64,000 bases of DNA, taken from the NCBI GenBank assembly GCA_016787895.1, contig JAEUTN010000014.1:744001-808000 (forward strand), read 5' to 3'. The notes under the pieces were generated by a model. That model had not been told where the DNA came from and ran no database searches. It saw only the letters and a program-made list of their open reading frames with translations. The stretch is from Bacteroidia bacterium (GTDB taxonomy: Bacteria; Bacteroidota; Bacteroidia; B-17B0; Aurantibacillaceae). The first letter of the stretch is position 1. Every line of letters begins with the position of its first letter. The position numbers were made by a program, and so were the translations under genes. Positions 55,168 to 64,000 of this stretch are shown one piece after another.

Positions 55168-57702
55168 TTACTGAATGTTGTCAAACCATCCCTTCTGGCG
55201 GGGCACTTTAATGCTGCTGAGCGATGGGGTTTTAAGATTCAGGAATACACTGTAACGCTTGTTAAATCCAAAAGGCACCCACTCTATCGCAAGCTCCCAG
55301 CATTTTAAGTCCCTGTATATATTGATGCTGGTATAGCTCAGGCTTTTTGTGTTAAAATCAAACCCGCTGGTCATGCCCACTTTCCAGAATTTGGTGGGCA
55401 TAATATCGCCCCTGAAATTGAGGGTTTGTGTTGTTTTGGTTTTTCCATCCACACCACGTCTAAGATCAAGATTATAATACGCCGAGAGGTTCCAGCTCAG
55501 GCTTTGTTGATTTTGTTCGGTTTCGCGCCTGGCCCCTCTTTCAACAGCATTGGTAAGGTCGGGGGCCTGCCTGGTTTTTTTCAAAGCCTCAAGCATGTTG
55601 CTGCCAAAAGAAGAGTTGACCGTAAAGTAAGCGGATTGAAAGTTGGCCAGCTTCCCATTGTAATCAAATGCATAAACTTCAATGCGTTTGTTTTCCTCGT
55701 TATACGCGTAGGGATCATACACCGAGTTGGCCACAAGGTCAAAATACTTCAGCACCTTGGTTCTGGCAGTTAAATTAATTGTGCTCATCTTAAAACTATC
55801 GGCGGCAAAATTGTAGTTGGTGTTTAGGCTAAGGTCCTGTAATATCACGGTTTTTACAAAGGTATATCCGGTGTCGGTGCGTTGTTTAACCTTTGCTTCA
55901 ATGTTGTTGCTGATATTTATCCCCAAAGCATTTTGCCCACCCTGCACCGGCCCGCCGTAAATGGATTTTTCATAAATGGAATAGGCCGTTTGGTTTCCGG
56001 CGGTATCCTTTTGTATACGTTTCCAATACCCATATTTTTCATCTCCAAAATCTGGCCTGTATCCATAAGAGAAAGTTGGAATCATCAGGTGGCGGACGGC
56101 AGACACTCTCGACTTTTTGAGGAAATAATCAAAATACAATTTGGTGTTCATGCCTGCGCTGAAGTTATAATCGAAAGCTCCGGAATATCCTTTTATGGTT
56201 TGAGTGCTGGTGGAGTCCGTATCCTGATAGTATTGTTTTTCAATCGTTCGCGTGTACATATAGGAGTTGATGTTCAGAACCGGAGAAACCGTGATGTATT
56301 TGAACATGTTGAAATTTGTGCTAATCGGTAAGCTCTGTTTGATACCGTATTGTAAGCTGTCGGCAATGTTGCCTTTGAGCAAAGTGCTGTCGGCACCTGA
56401 AATAGAGTTCTGTGCGGTAAGAATGTAACTTACTCCCAGTTTATCCAGTACCTGAACTTTGGTTGCGCCTAAAACTCTGAGTGGAAAAAAACGATTCACA
56501 TTAAAGGTAAGTGAGGGCAGGGTCAAGTCCATCTTACGCGTGATGGTATTCTGATTGTGCCTGGCGTTCAGGCTGAGCGAGCTCCATTTATAGGTTTTGG
56601 TGAATTCAACATTCGATTGAAACGTGTTGGTAAGAAACTGACCCGAGTTGAATGAGTTGTATTTGTTGTATTGACTGTTCATGTAATTAACGTTTGATAA
56701 AAAACGCACCGAAGGATTGCTTCGGTTGTCCTGAAGGTGCTGCCAGTTAATGGTGTACGATTTTATTTTCTCATACGTTGAAGGAATGTCTTTGTCGCCG
56801 GTGATGTATTCGCTGTAGCCCAGATTGAAGGACCCTCTTGAGCGGTATAATAAATTATAGGTGTTAAAGGTTCTTAATCCCCAGCTGCCATTGCTGAAAA
56901 TATCCCCTTTAATAATCATGTCGGTTTTTTCGTTAATCCCGAAATAATACCCGCCATCGCGAAGAAAATAACCCTGGTTCGCCGAATTACCAAAGGTAGG
57001 TATGATAATGCCGTTGTGCGCGCGTTTGGCGTTCGGGAAAAAACCAAAAGGTAGCCCTAACGGGGTTGGAGCGCCGCCAATTTCCAGGAACATGGGGCCG
57101 GTTACTATTTTATCATCGGGTATAATTTTAGCTTTGGTTGCCCTGAATACGGTTCTTGAATCCTCTTCTTTGCAGGGAATACACTTCATACCCTTCAGGT
57201 AAACCACATTGTTGCTGTCTTTTTTAATTTCATTGCCGTACACCAAAAACTCTCCCTGCCGGGTAAGGGCGCCAAAAATCTTTCCCCTTTTGGTTTTCAG
57301 ATTGTACATGATTTTATGCGCTTTGATTTCCTGTTCATCATCCTTAAACACAGGCTCCCCAAAAGGCTTTCCCAGGCTGTCTGTTTTGCCATAGGCGGTA
57401 ATCAGGTTTTTCGAATAATCCATTTCTATCACCTCTGCCTGAATAATCAGATCCCCGTAGGTGAGTTTTGACTTTCCATAAAGAATCAGGGTTTTCCCTT
57501 CCCCAATGGCCACTATACTGTCCTGGGCCTCATAGTGGATAGACGCGCCCATGTCCTCTTCCTCTGAATTCAACCCAAGACTGTCGGAATTAAGATTTTT
57601 TAATGTATCGCCCTGTACCACCTGAGCGTTCATAGAAAGGGAACACAGAGATATTAACAAACCGAGGAAGAAAACTACTTGCTTATGTCTCCTGTTCGTC
57701 AA
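55168..57702 (-). CDS. lptD: LPS-assembly protein LptD (OstA)
   Basis: 844 residues from TTG 57702. It is the outer-membrane translocon that inserts lipopolysaccharide. The signal peptide (RRHKQVVFFLGLLISLCSLSMNAQ) precedes an OstA jellyroll domain (about 55-250; LTYGDLIIQAEVIEMDYSKNLI, KIMYNLKTKRGKIFG) and then a large beta-barrel with GPMFLEIGGAPTPLGLPFGFFP, the landmark of this family. The C-terminus is aromatic and strand-like. The frame is open to 58020, but that region lies upstream of the TAGCTTTG promoter and inside the divergent amidase gene, so the TTG is the best start. Confidence 0.9.
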   Translation of the reverse strand: MTNRRHKQVVFFLGLLISLCSLSMNAQVVQGDTLKNLNSDSLGLNSEEEDMGASIHYEAQDSIVAIGEGKTLILYGKSKLTYGDLIIQAEVIEMDYSKNLITAYGKTDSLGKPFGEPVFKDDEQEIKAHKIMYNLKTKRGKIFGALTRQGEFLVYGNEIKKDSNNVVYLKGMKCIPCKEEDSRTVFRATKAKIIPDDKIVTGPMFLEIGGAPTPLGLPFGFFPNAKRAHNGIIIPTFGNSANQGYFLRDGGYYFGINEKTDMIIKGDIFSNGSWGLRTFNTYNLLYRSRGSFNLGYSEYITGDKDIPSTYEKIKSYTINWQHLQDNRSNPSVRFLSNVNYMNSQYNKYNSFNSGQFLTNTFQSNVEFTKTYKWSSLSLNARHNQNTITRKMDLTLPSLTFNVNRFFPLRVLGATKVQVLDKLGVSYILTAQNSISGADSTLLKGNIADSLQYGIKQSLPISTNFNMFKYITVSPVLNINSYMYTRTIEKQYYQDTDSTSTQTIKGYSGAFDYNFSAGMNTKLYFDYFLKKSRVSAVRHLMIPTFSYGYRPDFGDEKYGYWKRIQKDTAGNQTAYSIYEKSIYGGPVQGGQNALGINISNNIEAKVKQRTDTGYTFVKTVILQDLSLNTNYNFAADSFKMSTINLTARTKVLKYFDLVANSVYDPYAYNEENKRIEVYAFDYNGKLANFQSAYFTVNSSFGSNMLEALKKTRQAPDLTNAVERGARRETEQNQQSLSWNLSAYYNLDLRRGVDGKTKTTQTLNFRGDIMPTKFWKVGMTSGFDFNTKSLSYTSINIYRDLKCWELAIEWVPFGFNKRYSVFLNLKTPSLSSIKVPRQKGWFDNIQ

Positions 57703-57740
57703 GGGGGATGCGCTAATTTTAAAGGGCTTTGTACTTAAGG

Positions 57741-57748
57741 CAAAGCTA
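57741..57748 (-). promoter_or_regulatory. -7 element of lptD
   Basis: TAGCTTTG on the minus strand, matching TAnnTTTG. Transcription near 57735 gives a leader of about 33 nt to TTG 57702 and rules out longer starts. Confidence 0.55.
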
Positions 57749-57787
57749 CAATACTTATGGGTAATGCTTTGCGCATTCCTGCTTAGG

Positions 57788-59236
57788 ATGGTTAAAAAAA
57801 TAAAATATCTTTTGTTCATAAGCCTTGCTTTTGCGTTGACTCTAGGCTTCAGCGCTTTCCGAAAAGGAGGCGCAAACGGTATTAAAATCATCGTCATTGA
57901 TCCCGGCCACGGGGGAAAAGACCCCGGTTGCCAGGGCGCGGTGCACAAGGAAAAAGAAGTTGCGCTTGCTGTCGCCCTTAAGTTGGGTGCGCTTCTTGAA
58001 GAAAATTTCAAGGACATCAAGGTGATTTACACACGCACCAGTGATGTATTTGTTGACCTGGAAGAACGGGCTCAAATTGCCAACCGGGCCAAAGCCGACT
58101 TATTTCTATCTATTCACTGCAACGCCGCCGGAAAAGCGGTTATGGTGAAAGATGCCAAAACCGGCAAAATGCGGCCCAAGTTGGTGCGTAACAGCAAAGG
58201 CCGTTATGTGCCCGTTGAAAAGCCCAATCCGGTGCCTTATGGCACAGAAACCTACGTGATGGGACTAAAAAACGAAGAAGGGAAAATGAAAGTAGCCACC
58301 AGGGAAAACTCAGCTATCTTTTACGAAGACGATTACGAAAAAAAATACGGGGGATTCGATCCGGAGAGTGAGGAGAGTTATATCATCATGAGCAATTATA
58401 CCTCCGCTTATGTTATTCAGAGTGCCAACCTGGCCGTAAAATTGCAGGAAGAATACGCCACAAAAGCCGGAAGAATTGATAAAGGCGTTCACAGACAAAG
58501 TATTTGGGTGCTTTGGAGAACATCCATGCCAAGCGTGCTCACCGAGATTGGCTATCTCACCAATCCATTGGAAGAGAAGTTTCTCGGCAGCACAAAAGGA
58601 CAGGATTATCTCGCCAAAGCTTTGTTCAGAGGCTTGCGCCGTTACAAAGATGAGCTCGAGGGTGTGAAGCGGGTATACACCGATGCCATTGAAAATCAAG
58701 AGCCTTTAAAGAACGAAAATCTTTTGGCCGGAAACAGCCTTGGCAAAAAACCGGCACCTGAAGATGAGGCCACATCGGAAGAAAAAACCGGAAAAACAGA
58801 TCTTAAAGAGGAGGCGCCCGAAAAAATTCCGGTTGACGATGATAAATTCACTGAATTAAAACTGGACAATACAGCGGCCGATTCGGGCAAAAAGAACAAC
58901 AGTGCCGGTCTCCCACCCGCAAAAACAGAATCCCCTGCTGTTGCTGGAAATACGGCAATCATCAACAAAAAAACAGTGGTCTTCAGCGTTCAGTTTGCCA
59001 GCAGCGATGTGCCCATGAATCTCAAACAAATCAAATTCGCCTCGGTTGTAGATCCTGATTTTTATGAGGTGAACAAGGTATTAAAATACACCTCCGGTAA
59101 ATTCACTACCTTTAAAGCCGCCACTGCCCATAAAAACGAGCTGAGAGAAAAAGGCCTCACTGATTGTTTTGTAGTGGCCTTTCAAAATGGAGCGCGCATC
59201 AGCATAAGCGAGGCCATCAAACTCTCGGGTAATTGA
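57788..59236 (+). CDS. N-acetylmuramoyl-L-alanine amidase with C-terminal SPOR-like domain
   Basis: 482 residues. A signal peptide (YLLFISLAFALTLGFSAF) is followed by an Amidase_3 domain (30-300) with zinc ligands His41 (DPGHGG), Glu55 (KEKEVAL) and His110 (SIHCNAA) and the Glu of LTEIGYLTN. The catalytic domain carries an insert (about 120-200) rich in Glu and Lys. A low-complexity linker (about 310-390) leads to a SPOR-like domain (VVFSVQFASSDVPMNL, then FYEVNKVLKYTSGKFTTF), which binds septal peptidoglycan. It cuts peptide from glycan during cell separation. ATG 57788 is preferred over ATG 57764 because the latter lies in a TTTG promoter-like block. Confidence 0.92.
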   Translation: MVKKIKYLLFISLAFALTLGFSAFRKGGANGIKIIVIDPGHGGKDPGCQGAVHKEKEVALAVALKLGALLEENFKDIKVIYTRTSDVFVDLEERAQIANRAKADLFLSIHCNAAGKAVMVKDAKTGKMRPKLVRNSKGRYVPVEKPNPVPYGTETYVMGLKNEEGKMKVATRENSAIFYEDDYEKKYGGFDPESEESYIIMSNYTSAYVIQSANLAVKLQEEYATKAGRIDKGVHRQSIWVLWRTSMPSVLTEIGYLTNPLEEKFLGSTKGQDYLAKALFRGLRRYKDELEGVKRVYTDAIENQEPLKNENLLAGNSLGKKPAPEDEATSEEKTGKTDLKEEAPEKIPVDDDKFTELKLDNTAADSGKKNNSAGLPPAKTESPAVAGNTAIINKKTVVFSVQFASSDVPMNLKQIKFASVVDPDFYEVNKVLKYTSGKFTTFKAATAHKNELREKGLTDCFVVAFQNGARISISEAIKLSGN

Positions 59237-60619
59237 TCAGGAAGGAGAAAACAAAAGCGCAAACACTTCTCCAATTCCTGTAACAGCGTGAATTTTTATT
59301 TTGTGCTGTTGGGGTTTTACTCCTTTCAAATTGTTTTCAGAAATAACAATTCGCTTAAACCCTAATTTGGCAGCTTCAGAAATTCGCTGTTCAATGTGGC
59401 TCACGGGACGAATTTCACCTGTTAAACCAAGCTCTGCAGCAAAACAAAGATCCAAAGGAAGCGGAGCATCCTGATTGCTGCTTAACACCGCGCAAACAAT
59501 AGCGAGATCGATTCCGGTATCTTCTACCTTAAGCCCCCCGGCAATATTGATAAAAACATCTTTGATGCCCAACTGAAACCCGCATCGTTTTTCAAGCACA
59601 GCCAAAAGCATCGAGAGACGGCGCAACTCAAAACCTGTTGAAGAGCGCTGAGGTGTGCCATAAGCAGCGGTGCTCACAAGGGCCTGTGTTTCAATCAGCA
59701 ACGGACGGTTCCCCTCCATGGTGGCCGCTATTGCTACCCCGCTTACCTTATGTTCTCGTTGTGTGATCAGTATTTCCGAAGGGTTCAGCACCTCGCGCAA
59801 ACCCTCTCCCTGCATTTCATAAATGCCCAGTTCATTTGTGTTGCCAAATCGGTTTTTTGCGGCCCTCAATAAACGGTAAACATGGTTCCTGTCGCCTTCA
59901 AAAAGCAAAACCGTGTCAACCATGTGTTCCAAAACTTTGGGACCGGCCAGGCTTCCATCCTTGGTAATGTGCCCAATCATAAACACGGGCGTATTGCTCT
60001 CCTTGGCAAATCTAAGGAACTCTGCGGCACATTCCCTCACCTGACTTACACTCCCCGGACTACTATCGGCAAAATCAGTATAAAGCGTTTGTATGGAATC
60101 AACAATCACCAACTGTGGCTGAATTTTGGCAATCTGAGCAAATATACTTTGGGTGTTGGTTTCCTGAAGGATAAAACACGACTCGGTGGTTACCCCGATT
60201 CTCTCTGCGCGCATTTTAATCTGCTGTTCGCTTTCCTCACCACTTACATACAATACTTTGAGATTTTTCAAACGGAGCGCCAACTGCAACATGAGGGTGG
60301 ATTTACCTACCCCTGGCTCCCCTCCAAACAAAACAAGACTTCCGGGAACAATACCACCTCCCAGTACGCGCGCGAGTTCTTTACCGGGAACCGCAATTCT
60401 TGGATAATCCTGTAATCCGATTTCCTGAAGCAGTATCGGCGTGTTGTGCCCTTTTTCGCCCCCCTGTCCGAATAATTTGAGTCTCTGGTTTTTTGTCTCC
60501 TTGTGAACAACCTCTTCTACATAGGTATTCCATTCTCCGCAGGAAGCACATTTGCCAACCCACTTGGCTGCTTGCGCCCCGCAATTCTGACAAAAATAAA
60601 CGGCCTTGGGTTTTGCCAT
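59237..60619 (-). CDS. radA: DNA repair protein RadA
   Basis: 460 residues. A branch-migration helicase of recombination. The zinc finger is Cys10, Cys13, Cys24 and Cys27; Walker A is GGEPGVGKST (99-108); the RadA-specific KNRFG is at 254-258; and a Lon-like domain follows (SGVAIAATMEGNRPLLIETQALVS, GGLKVEDTGIDLAI). The stop is in the palindrome TGATCA shared with the stop of the convergent amidase gene. Its ATG is 40 bases after the response regulator's stop, on the same strand. Confidence 0.97.
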   Translation of the reverse strand: MAKPKAVYFCQNCGAQAAKWVGKCASCGEWNTYVEEVVHKETKNQRLKLFGQGGEKGHNTPILLQEIGLQDYPRIAVPGKELARVLGGGIVPGSLVLFGGEPGVGKSTLMLQLALRLKNLKVLYVSGEESEQQIKMRAERIGVTTESCFILQETNTQSIFAQIAKIQPQLVIVDSIQTLYTDFADSSPGSVSQVRECAAEFLRFAKESNTPVFMIGHITKDGSLAGPKVLEHMVDTVLLFEGDRNHVYRLLRAAKNRFGNTNELGIYEMQGEGLREVLNPSEILITQREHKVSGVAIAATMEGNRPLLIETQALVSTAAYGTPQRSSTGFELRRLSMLLAVLEKRCGFQLGIKDVFINIAGGLKVEDTGIDLAIVCAVLSSNQDAPLPLDLCFAAELGLTGEIRPVSHIEQRISEAAKLGFKRIVISENNLKGVKPQQHKIKIHAVTGIGEVFALLFSPS

Positions 60620-60657
60620 GGGGGTGGTTTAAAAAAGAAATAATCGGAATGCGTTTT

Positions 60658-61416
60658 TCAGAGCATGTTCAGGCGCTGTAAAAGCTCATCTTTATAGGCT
60701 CCGCCAACAGGAATCACTTTTTTATCGTCTTCCAGTATTACATTTTGGGAATCGATACTTTGAATTTTGTCGAGACGGGCTATAAAAGAACGGTGAATGC
60801 GTGCAAATTCTCCGTTGCCGAGCTTTTTGTCGATCTCCTTCATGGTGCTGTGAACCGTGTAACGCGCATAAAGCGTGTTAATGGTAACATAATCTTTCAA
60901 CGCTTCCACATAATAAATATCCTTCAGGTGCACTTTCACCAGTTTGCCATTCGCTTTTACAAACAGCATATCGTTGCTGCCCTCTTCTTTATTCTCCACC
61001 AGAGAGTAAAGAAAATCTCTTTCTTTCAGCAGGGCGGCGTCTTTACGGTGTTTGTAAATCGCCATTTCAATGTTAGAGTGCAGGTCAATTTCTTTGAACG
61101 GTTTTAAAATGTAACCATATGGTTCCGTGATTTTGGCCCGGGTGAGGGTACTTTCATCGGCATAAGCGGTAAGAAAAATCACCGGTACATTGATCTGCTC
61201 TTTGATTTTTTCACTCGCTTCTATTCCGGTGAGGTTGCCCTTGATCATAATGTCCATCAACACCAGATCAGGTGCCAGTTCAACCACTTTTTCAATGGCG
61301 TCGGCTCCGTTATTGGCAATTCCAACCACATTGTACCCAAGTTTAATCAGGCTGTTCTGAATATCCTTTGCAACAATACTCTCGTCCTCAACAATAAAAA
61401 TGTTAATTTTTTCCAT
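60658..61416 (-). CDS. LytTR-type response regulator
   Basis: 252 residues. The receiver domain (1-120) has the phospho-acceptor Asp55 (LVLMDIMIK), with Glu10/Asp11 in the acidic pocket, Thr83 and Lys105 (GYILKPF). A short helical linker leads to a LytTR DNA-binding domain (about 150-250; IYYVEALKDYVTINT, HSTMKEIDKKLG, FARIHRSFIARLDKI). It should be phosphorylated by the histidine kinase encoded four bases upstream. Targets are unknown. Confidence 0.93.
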   Translation of the reverse strand: MEKINIFIVEDESIVAKDIQNSLIKLGYNVVGIANNGADAIEKVVELAPDLVLMDIMIKGNLTGIEASEKIKEQINVPVIFLTAYADESTLTRAKITEPYGYILKPFKEIDLHSNIEMAIYKHRKDAALLKERDFLYSLVENKEEGSNDMLFVKANGKLVKVHLKDIYYVEALKDYVTINTLYARYTVHSTMKEIDKKLGNGEFARIHRSFIARLDKIQSIDSQNVILEDDKKVIPVGGAYKDELLQRLNML

Positions 61417-61420
61417 TCTC

Positions 61421-64000
61421 TTACATCTTAAAAATTACTTTAATTTCTGTTCCAATATCTTTTTCCGACTTGAATTCGTACTTACCATCGATTTGCTCGA
61501 TGAGCGTGTTTACCAATTGAAGTCCCAGGGAGTGGCTGTTTTGAAAACTCACGTTGTCTTTAAACCCTACCCCGTTATCTTTAAGTTCTAAAAATACTAA
61601 ATTTTCCTCGCATTTTAAATCCACGGTAATCACCCCGTGCCGTGTACCCGGAAAAGCGTGTTTGATGGCATTGGTGACCAGCTCGTTCAGAATCAGGCCT
61701 GCCGGAATGGAGCTGTCTAAAGGCAGAATCACATCGGCAATGTTTAGTTCCACTTTCACCTTTTCTTTGGAAGATGAGTAAGAATGGATGATGTTGCTGA
61801 TCAGGGTCCTCACATAATCGGAAAAGTTCACCGAGCTGAAGGATTTGTTTTGATACAGGCTTTCGTGAATAATGGCCATGGTTTTGATGCGGTTCTGGCT
61901 CTCCTTTAAAAGGGCAAGGGCATATTCGTCGGACACGTACGAGGACTGAAGGTTGAGGATGCTGCTCACCACCTGCATGTTGTTTTTTACCCTATGGTGA
62001 ACCTCCCTTAACAACACCTCTTTTTCTTTTAAGGAAGCCTCTATCTTCTGCTGGGCCTGTTTTTTCTCGGTGATGTTATGCGCAATTCCGCTCACTTCAA
62101 TAACCTTATCCTTTTCAAATATCGGGTTCAGGAACACCTCCAGGTTCACTTTTTTGTTGTTTTTGTCCCATATTTCCACTTCGAACGTACTAGCCATGCC
62201 CTCGAAAGCAATTTTGTAATGGTGCTTCAGAAGTTTATTGTAATCGTTGTCGTGCGACAATATTCCCCGGTTGAGCACCAGTCCCAAATAGGGTTTTGTA
62301 TTGTAGAGTGAAGAAATGATGTCGAAGTAATTTTTATTAAACGAGGTAAGTCGCTCCTGCCGGTCAATCGTCCAAATGTAGTGGTGGCTGCTGTCGAAAA
62401 TAGCCGTTAGTTTTGCGGTTTGATTTATGAGTTTTCTCTCATACAGTTTTGAATCCGTTACGTCGTTGGCAATACAGCTGATTTCCGTAATTTCTCCCCT
62501 TTCATTCAGGATGGGATTAATAAATACCCTGCGGTGTACCTCCCCGGTGTTTTCAGTGTAATCCTTTTTTTCAAACTCCAGCTTTTTTCCTTTAAAGGCT
62601 TCGTCGTAAAGGGGTATCCAGTAATTTCTGTATTCGTCGTTGCGTTTGTGCAGTTTTTCATGTATGCGGTCGCCAACCGCCACATCAATGCCGTGTTGTT
62701 GTTTTACAACTCTTGCAAAATTTTCATTAAAGGAGGTCAGTTCATGGGTTCTGTTTACCGTCCAGATAAGGTGGGTTGAGCTCTCAAAGATGGAGGTAAG
62801 GTGGGCGGTTTTTTCAATCAGATTTTTCTCGGCTTCTTCCCTTTCCTTTATTTCTTTTTCTAGTCTTACATTATGCGAGGCCGCTGCTTTAAACCTTTCC
62901 TTTTCGATTTCCAGGACTCTTTTTTTGCTGAGGTTGTTTATGGTGGAAAGTACGCGGTCCTTGTTCTCGAACTTAACAAACACCGATTTAATCTCCACTT
63001 CAACGGTGTTTCCTTCAAAATCCTTAATGTTATAATTGTAAAAGCGATTGAGGTTTTGGTTGTTGTATATTTCTTTTATTCTGTCGGCCGCTTTTTGTTT
63101 GCTTTCACCAACAAAATAATCCAGCACGTGCTTACCAACCACATCTTCAACAGAACCGGCCTTTAGTAATTGTTGGGTTTGGGCATTACAATAAACCACT
63201 ATGCCGTTGTCGTGAATAATGTAAGCGGCCGGAGAGGTGTCTAATAGTTCCCTGTAATTGATGTATTGCTTTTGAATTTCAATCTCCTTGATCTTTTCTT
63301 CGGTAACATCTTTTAAGATGTTGAGATAAAAGCCTATTTTGCCTTTGTTGTTGAGTATGGGCGTTGAGGTGTTTTCGAGCCACACTTCCTTTCCGGCGCT
63401 GTTTAAGGTTTTGTAAACATGCTTGAAATTTTTCATTTCACCGTTCCGCTGCCAGTTCAACATGGTGGTTTCGCCTTCTTTGAAAGATTTGCCATCCAGG
63501 GCCTTTTTGCTGAAAAACGATGCGTCATTTTTAAGCTGCTCGGGTTTATATCCTAGAATTCGTTCGATGTTTGGGCTTACATAAATGTACCGCTCCTTTG
63601 GCAAATAGGTATAAAAGGTAATGATGTCGTTGCCGTAATTGGTAATAAGGTCAAATTTTGATTTGGCCTCCACCAATAAATCTTCGGTGAGCATGCGGTC
63701 GGTAATGTCGCGCATGTTGCCCACAATCCCTTCCAGTGTTTTGTTTTTCCCATAAACAGGATTGGCAACCACTTCAATAAATTTTGCCTCCCCTCGTTTG
63801 TTGTGAAAGTGGACTTGTATCTTTTTTTCTTTTGTCCCTTCTGAAACTTTCAAATAATCGTTTTTAGAAGCCAGGGCGTATTTTTTATCATTTTCGTGTA
63901 AGTATGGTTCAACAATTGATGGGTCATTGTATATTTCCTCCCTGGTGAAGCCCAGTAATTTCTCACAGGAATCGCTGATAAAACTAATCCTTGCCTTAGG
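61421..64000 (-). CDS. multi-PAS sensor histidine kinase (HisKA_2), 5' end outside window
   Basis: At least 859 residues; the frame is open to base 64000, so the N-terminus is cut. At least five PAS modules follow one another (each near 120 residues; closing phrases GNMRDITDR, LKDVTEEK, INNLSKKR, IANDVTDSK and IAHNITEKK). The kinase core is of the HisKA_2/HWE-like class: REVHHRVKNNMQVVSSILNLQ holds the phospho-His, and the ATPase domain has LILNELVTNAIKHAFPG, DNGVGF and SLGLQLVNTL. No membrane helix is seen in this part. PAS 4 and PAS 5 are close relatives of each other. It forms a two-component pair with the LytTR regulator. Confidence 0.92.
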   Translation of the reverse strand, partial: PKARISFISDSCEKLLGFTREEIYNDPSIVEPYLHENDKKYALASKNDYLKVSEGTKEKKIQVHFHNKRGEAKFIEVVANPVYGKNKTLEGIVGNMRDITDRMLTEDLLVEAKSKFDLITNYGNDIITFYTYLPKERYIYVSPNIERILGYKPEQLKNDASFFSKKALDGKSFKEGETTMLNWQRNGEMKNFKHVYKTLNSAGKEVWLENTSTPILNNKGKIGFYLNILKDVTEEKIKEIEIQKQYINYRELLDTSPAAYIIHDNGIVVYCNAQTQQLLKAGSVEDVVGKHVLDYFVGESKQKAADRIKEIYNNQNLNRFYNYNIKDFEGNTVEVEIKSVFVKFENKDRVLSTINNLSKKRVLEIEKERFKAAASHNVRLEKEIKEREEAEKNLIEKTAHLTSIFESSTHLIWTVNRTHELTSFNENFARVVKQQHGIDVAVGDRIHEKLHKRNDEYRNYWIPLYDEAFKGKKLEFEKKDYTENTGEVHRRVFINPILNERGEITEISCIANDVTDSKLYERKLINQTAKLTAIFDSSHHYIWTIDRQERLTSFNKNYFDIISSLYNTKPYLGLVLNRGILSHDNDYNKLLKHHYKIAFEGMASTFEVEIWDKNNKKVNLEVFLNPIFEKDKVIEVSGIAHNITEKKQAQQKIEASLKEKEVLLREVHHRVKNNMQVVSSILNLQSSYVSDEYALALLKESQNRIKTMAIIHESLYQNKSFSSVNFSDYVRTLISNIIHSYSSSKEKVKVELNIADVILPLDSSIPAGLILNELVTNAIKHAFPGTRHGVITVDLKCEENLVFLELKDNGVGFKDNVSFQNSHSLGLQLVNTLIEQIDGKYEFKSEKDIGTEIKVIFKM

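Noticed and set aside
57703..58020. A longer lptD N-terminus
   Set aside because: It would pass through the lptD promoter and into the amidase coding region; the added residues are not a signal peptide.

Overview
The window is a stretch of a Bacteroidota chromosome, probably an aerobic, environmental member of the Bacteroidia or a neighbouring class. Five things point there. Three secreted proteins carry type IX secretion (T9SS) sorting domains. The promoters that can be recognised follow the Bacteroidota pattern (TTG, about 20 nt, TAnnTTTG) and Shine-Dalgarno sites are almost absent. The ATP synthase cluster lacks the beta and epsilon genes. A bacterial PcrB/GGGP synthase is encoded beside an Sfp-like phosphopantetheinyl transferase. 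ExbB-ExbD-ExbD-TonB are encoded together. There are no rRNA or tRNA genes, CRISPR arrays, complete insertion sequences or prophage genes. This is mostly core chromosome with a few repeat-bearing gaps.

Layout, left to right. 1-2.4 kb: a truncated alpha/beta hydrolase, an LD-carboxypeptidase, and an unusual NUMOD4/HNH/helix-turn-helix protein with a Lys/His-rich tail. 2.5-6.5 kb: metG and two secreted proteins of unknown role. 6.6-11.7 kb: atpB-E-F-H-A-G on the minus strand from one clear promoter. 11.9-15.3 kb: an EVE-domain gene facing a tightly overlapping five-gene operon (phosphopantetheinyl transferase, pcrB, thiE-like, pnuC, NadR-type kinase). 15.3-20 kb: ahcY, a lipoprotein, a YdeI-family protein and a membrane metallophosphoesterase, separated by repeat-like intergenic DNA. 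20.1-23.7 kb: a 900-residue protein made of two D-Ala-D-Ala ligase modules, then a polysaccharide-export-type ABC permease with no ATPase beside it. 23.7-27.3 kb: a structured non-coding gap, a diheme cytochrome c lipoprotein, an arylsulfotransferase-like protein and a DUF4440-like protein. 27.3-31.7 kb: a SAM-I-type riboswitch and terminator before full-length metH, then a small gene. 31.8-35.3 kb: purH and kup, convergent. 35.5-41.3 kb: two overlapping T9SS-substrate genes and an RsmB-type rRNA methyltransferase. 41.3-46.3 kb: a solute-binding protein, rhodanese, cysQ, and a minus-strand operon mqnC-purT-hypothetical. 46.4-48.9 kb: another T9SS cargo gene and a YjbR-family gene. 49.1-55.1 kb: exbB-exbD-exbD-tonB, a small membrane protein, a phosphate-binding-type lipoprotein and a TPR protein. 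55.2-60.6 kb: lptD divergent from a cell-wall amidase, then radA. 60.7-64 kb: a LytTR response regulator and a multi-PAS histidine kinase that runs off the right edge.

Several themes recur. The methyl cycle is represented by metH under SAM control, ahcY, metG and purH (which uses formyl-THF); purT supplies a formate-based purine step. Envelope functions include Ddl, LD-carboxypeptidase, amidase, LptD, TonB/ExbBD and T9SS cargo. Menaquinone appears to come from the futalosine route (mqnC). The most unusual items are the double Ddl protein, whose second active site differs at two of three key positions; a SAM riboswitch whose P3 arm contains a palindromic repeat; a gene whose natural start codon reads ATA instead of ATG; and the TonB cluster carrying a PstS-like lipoprotein and a TPR protein.
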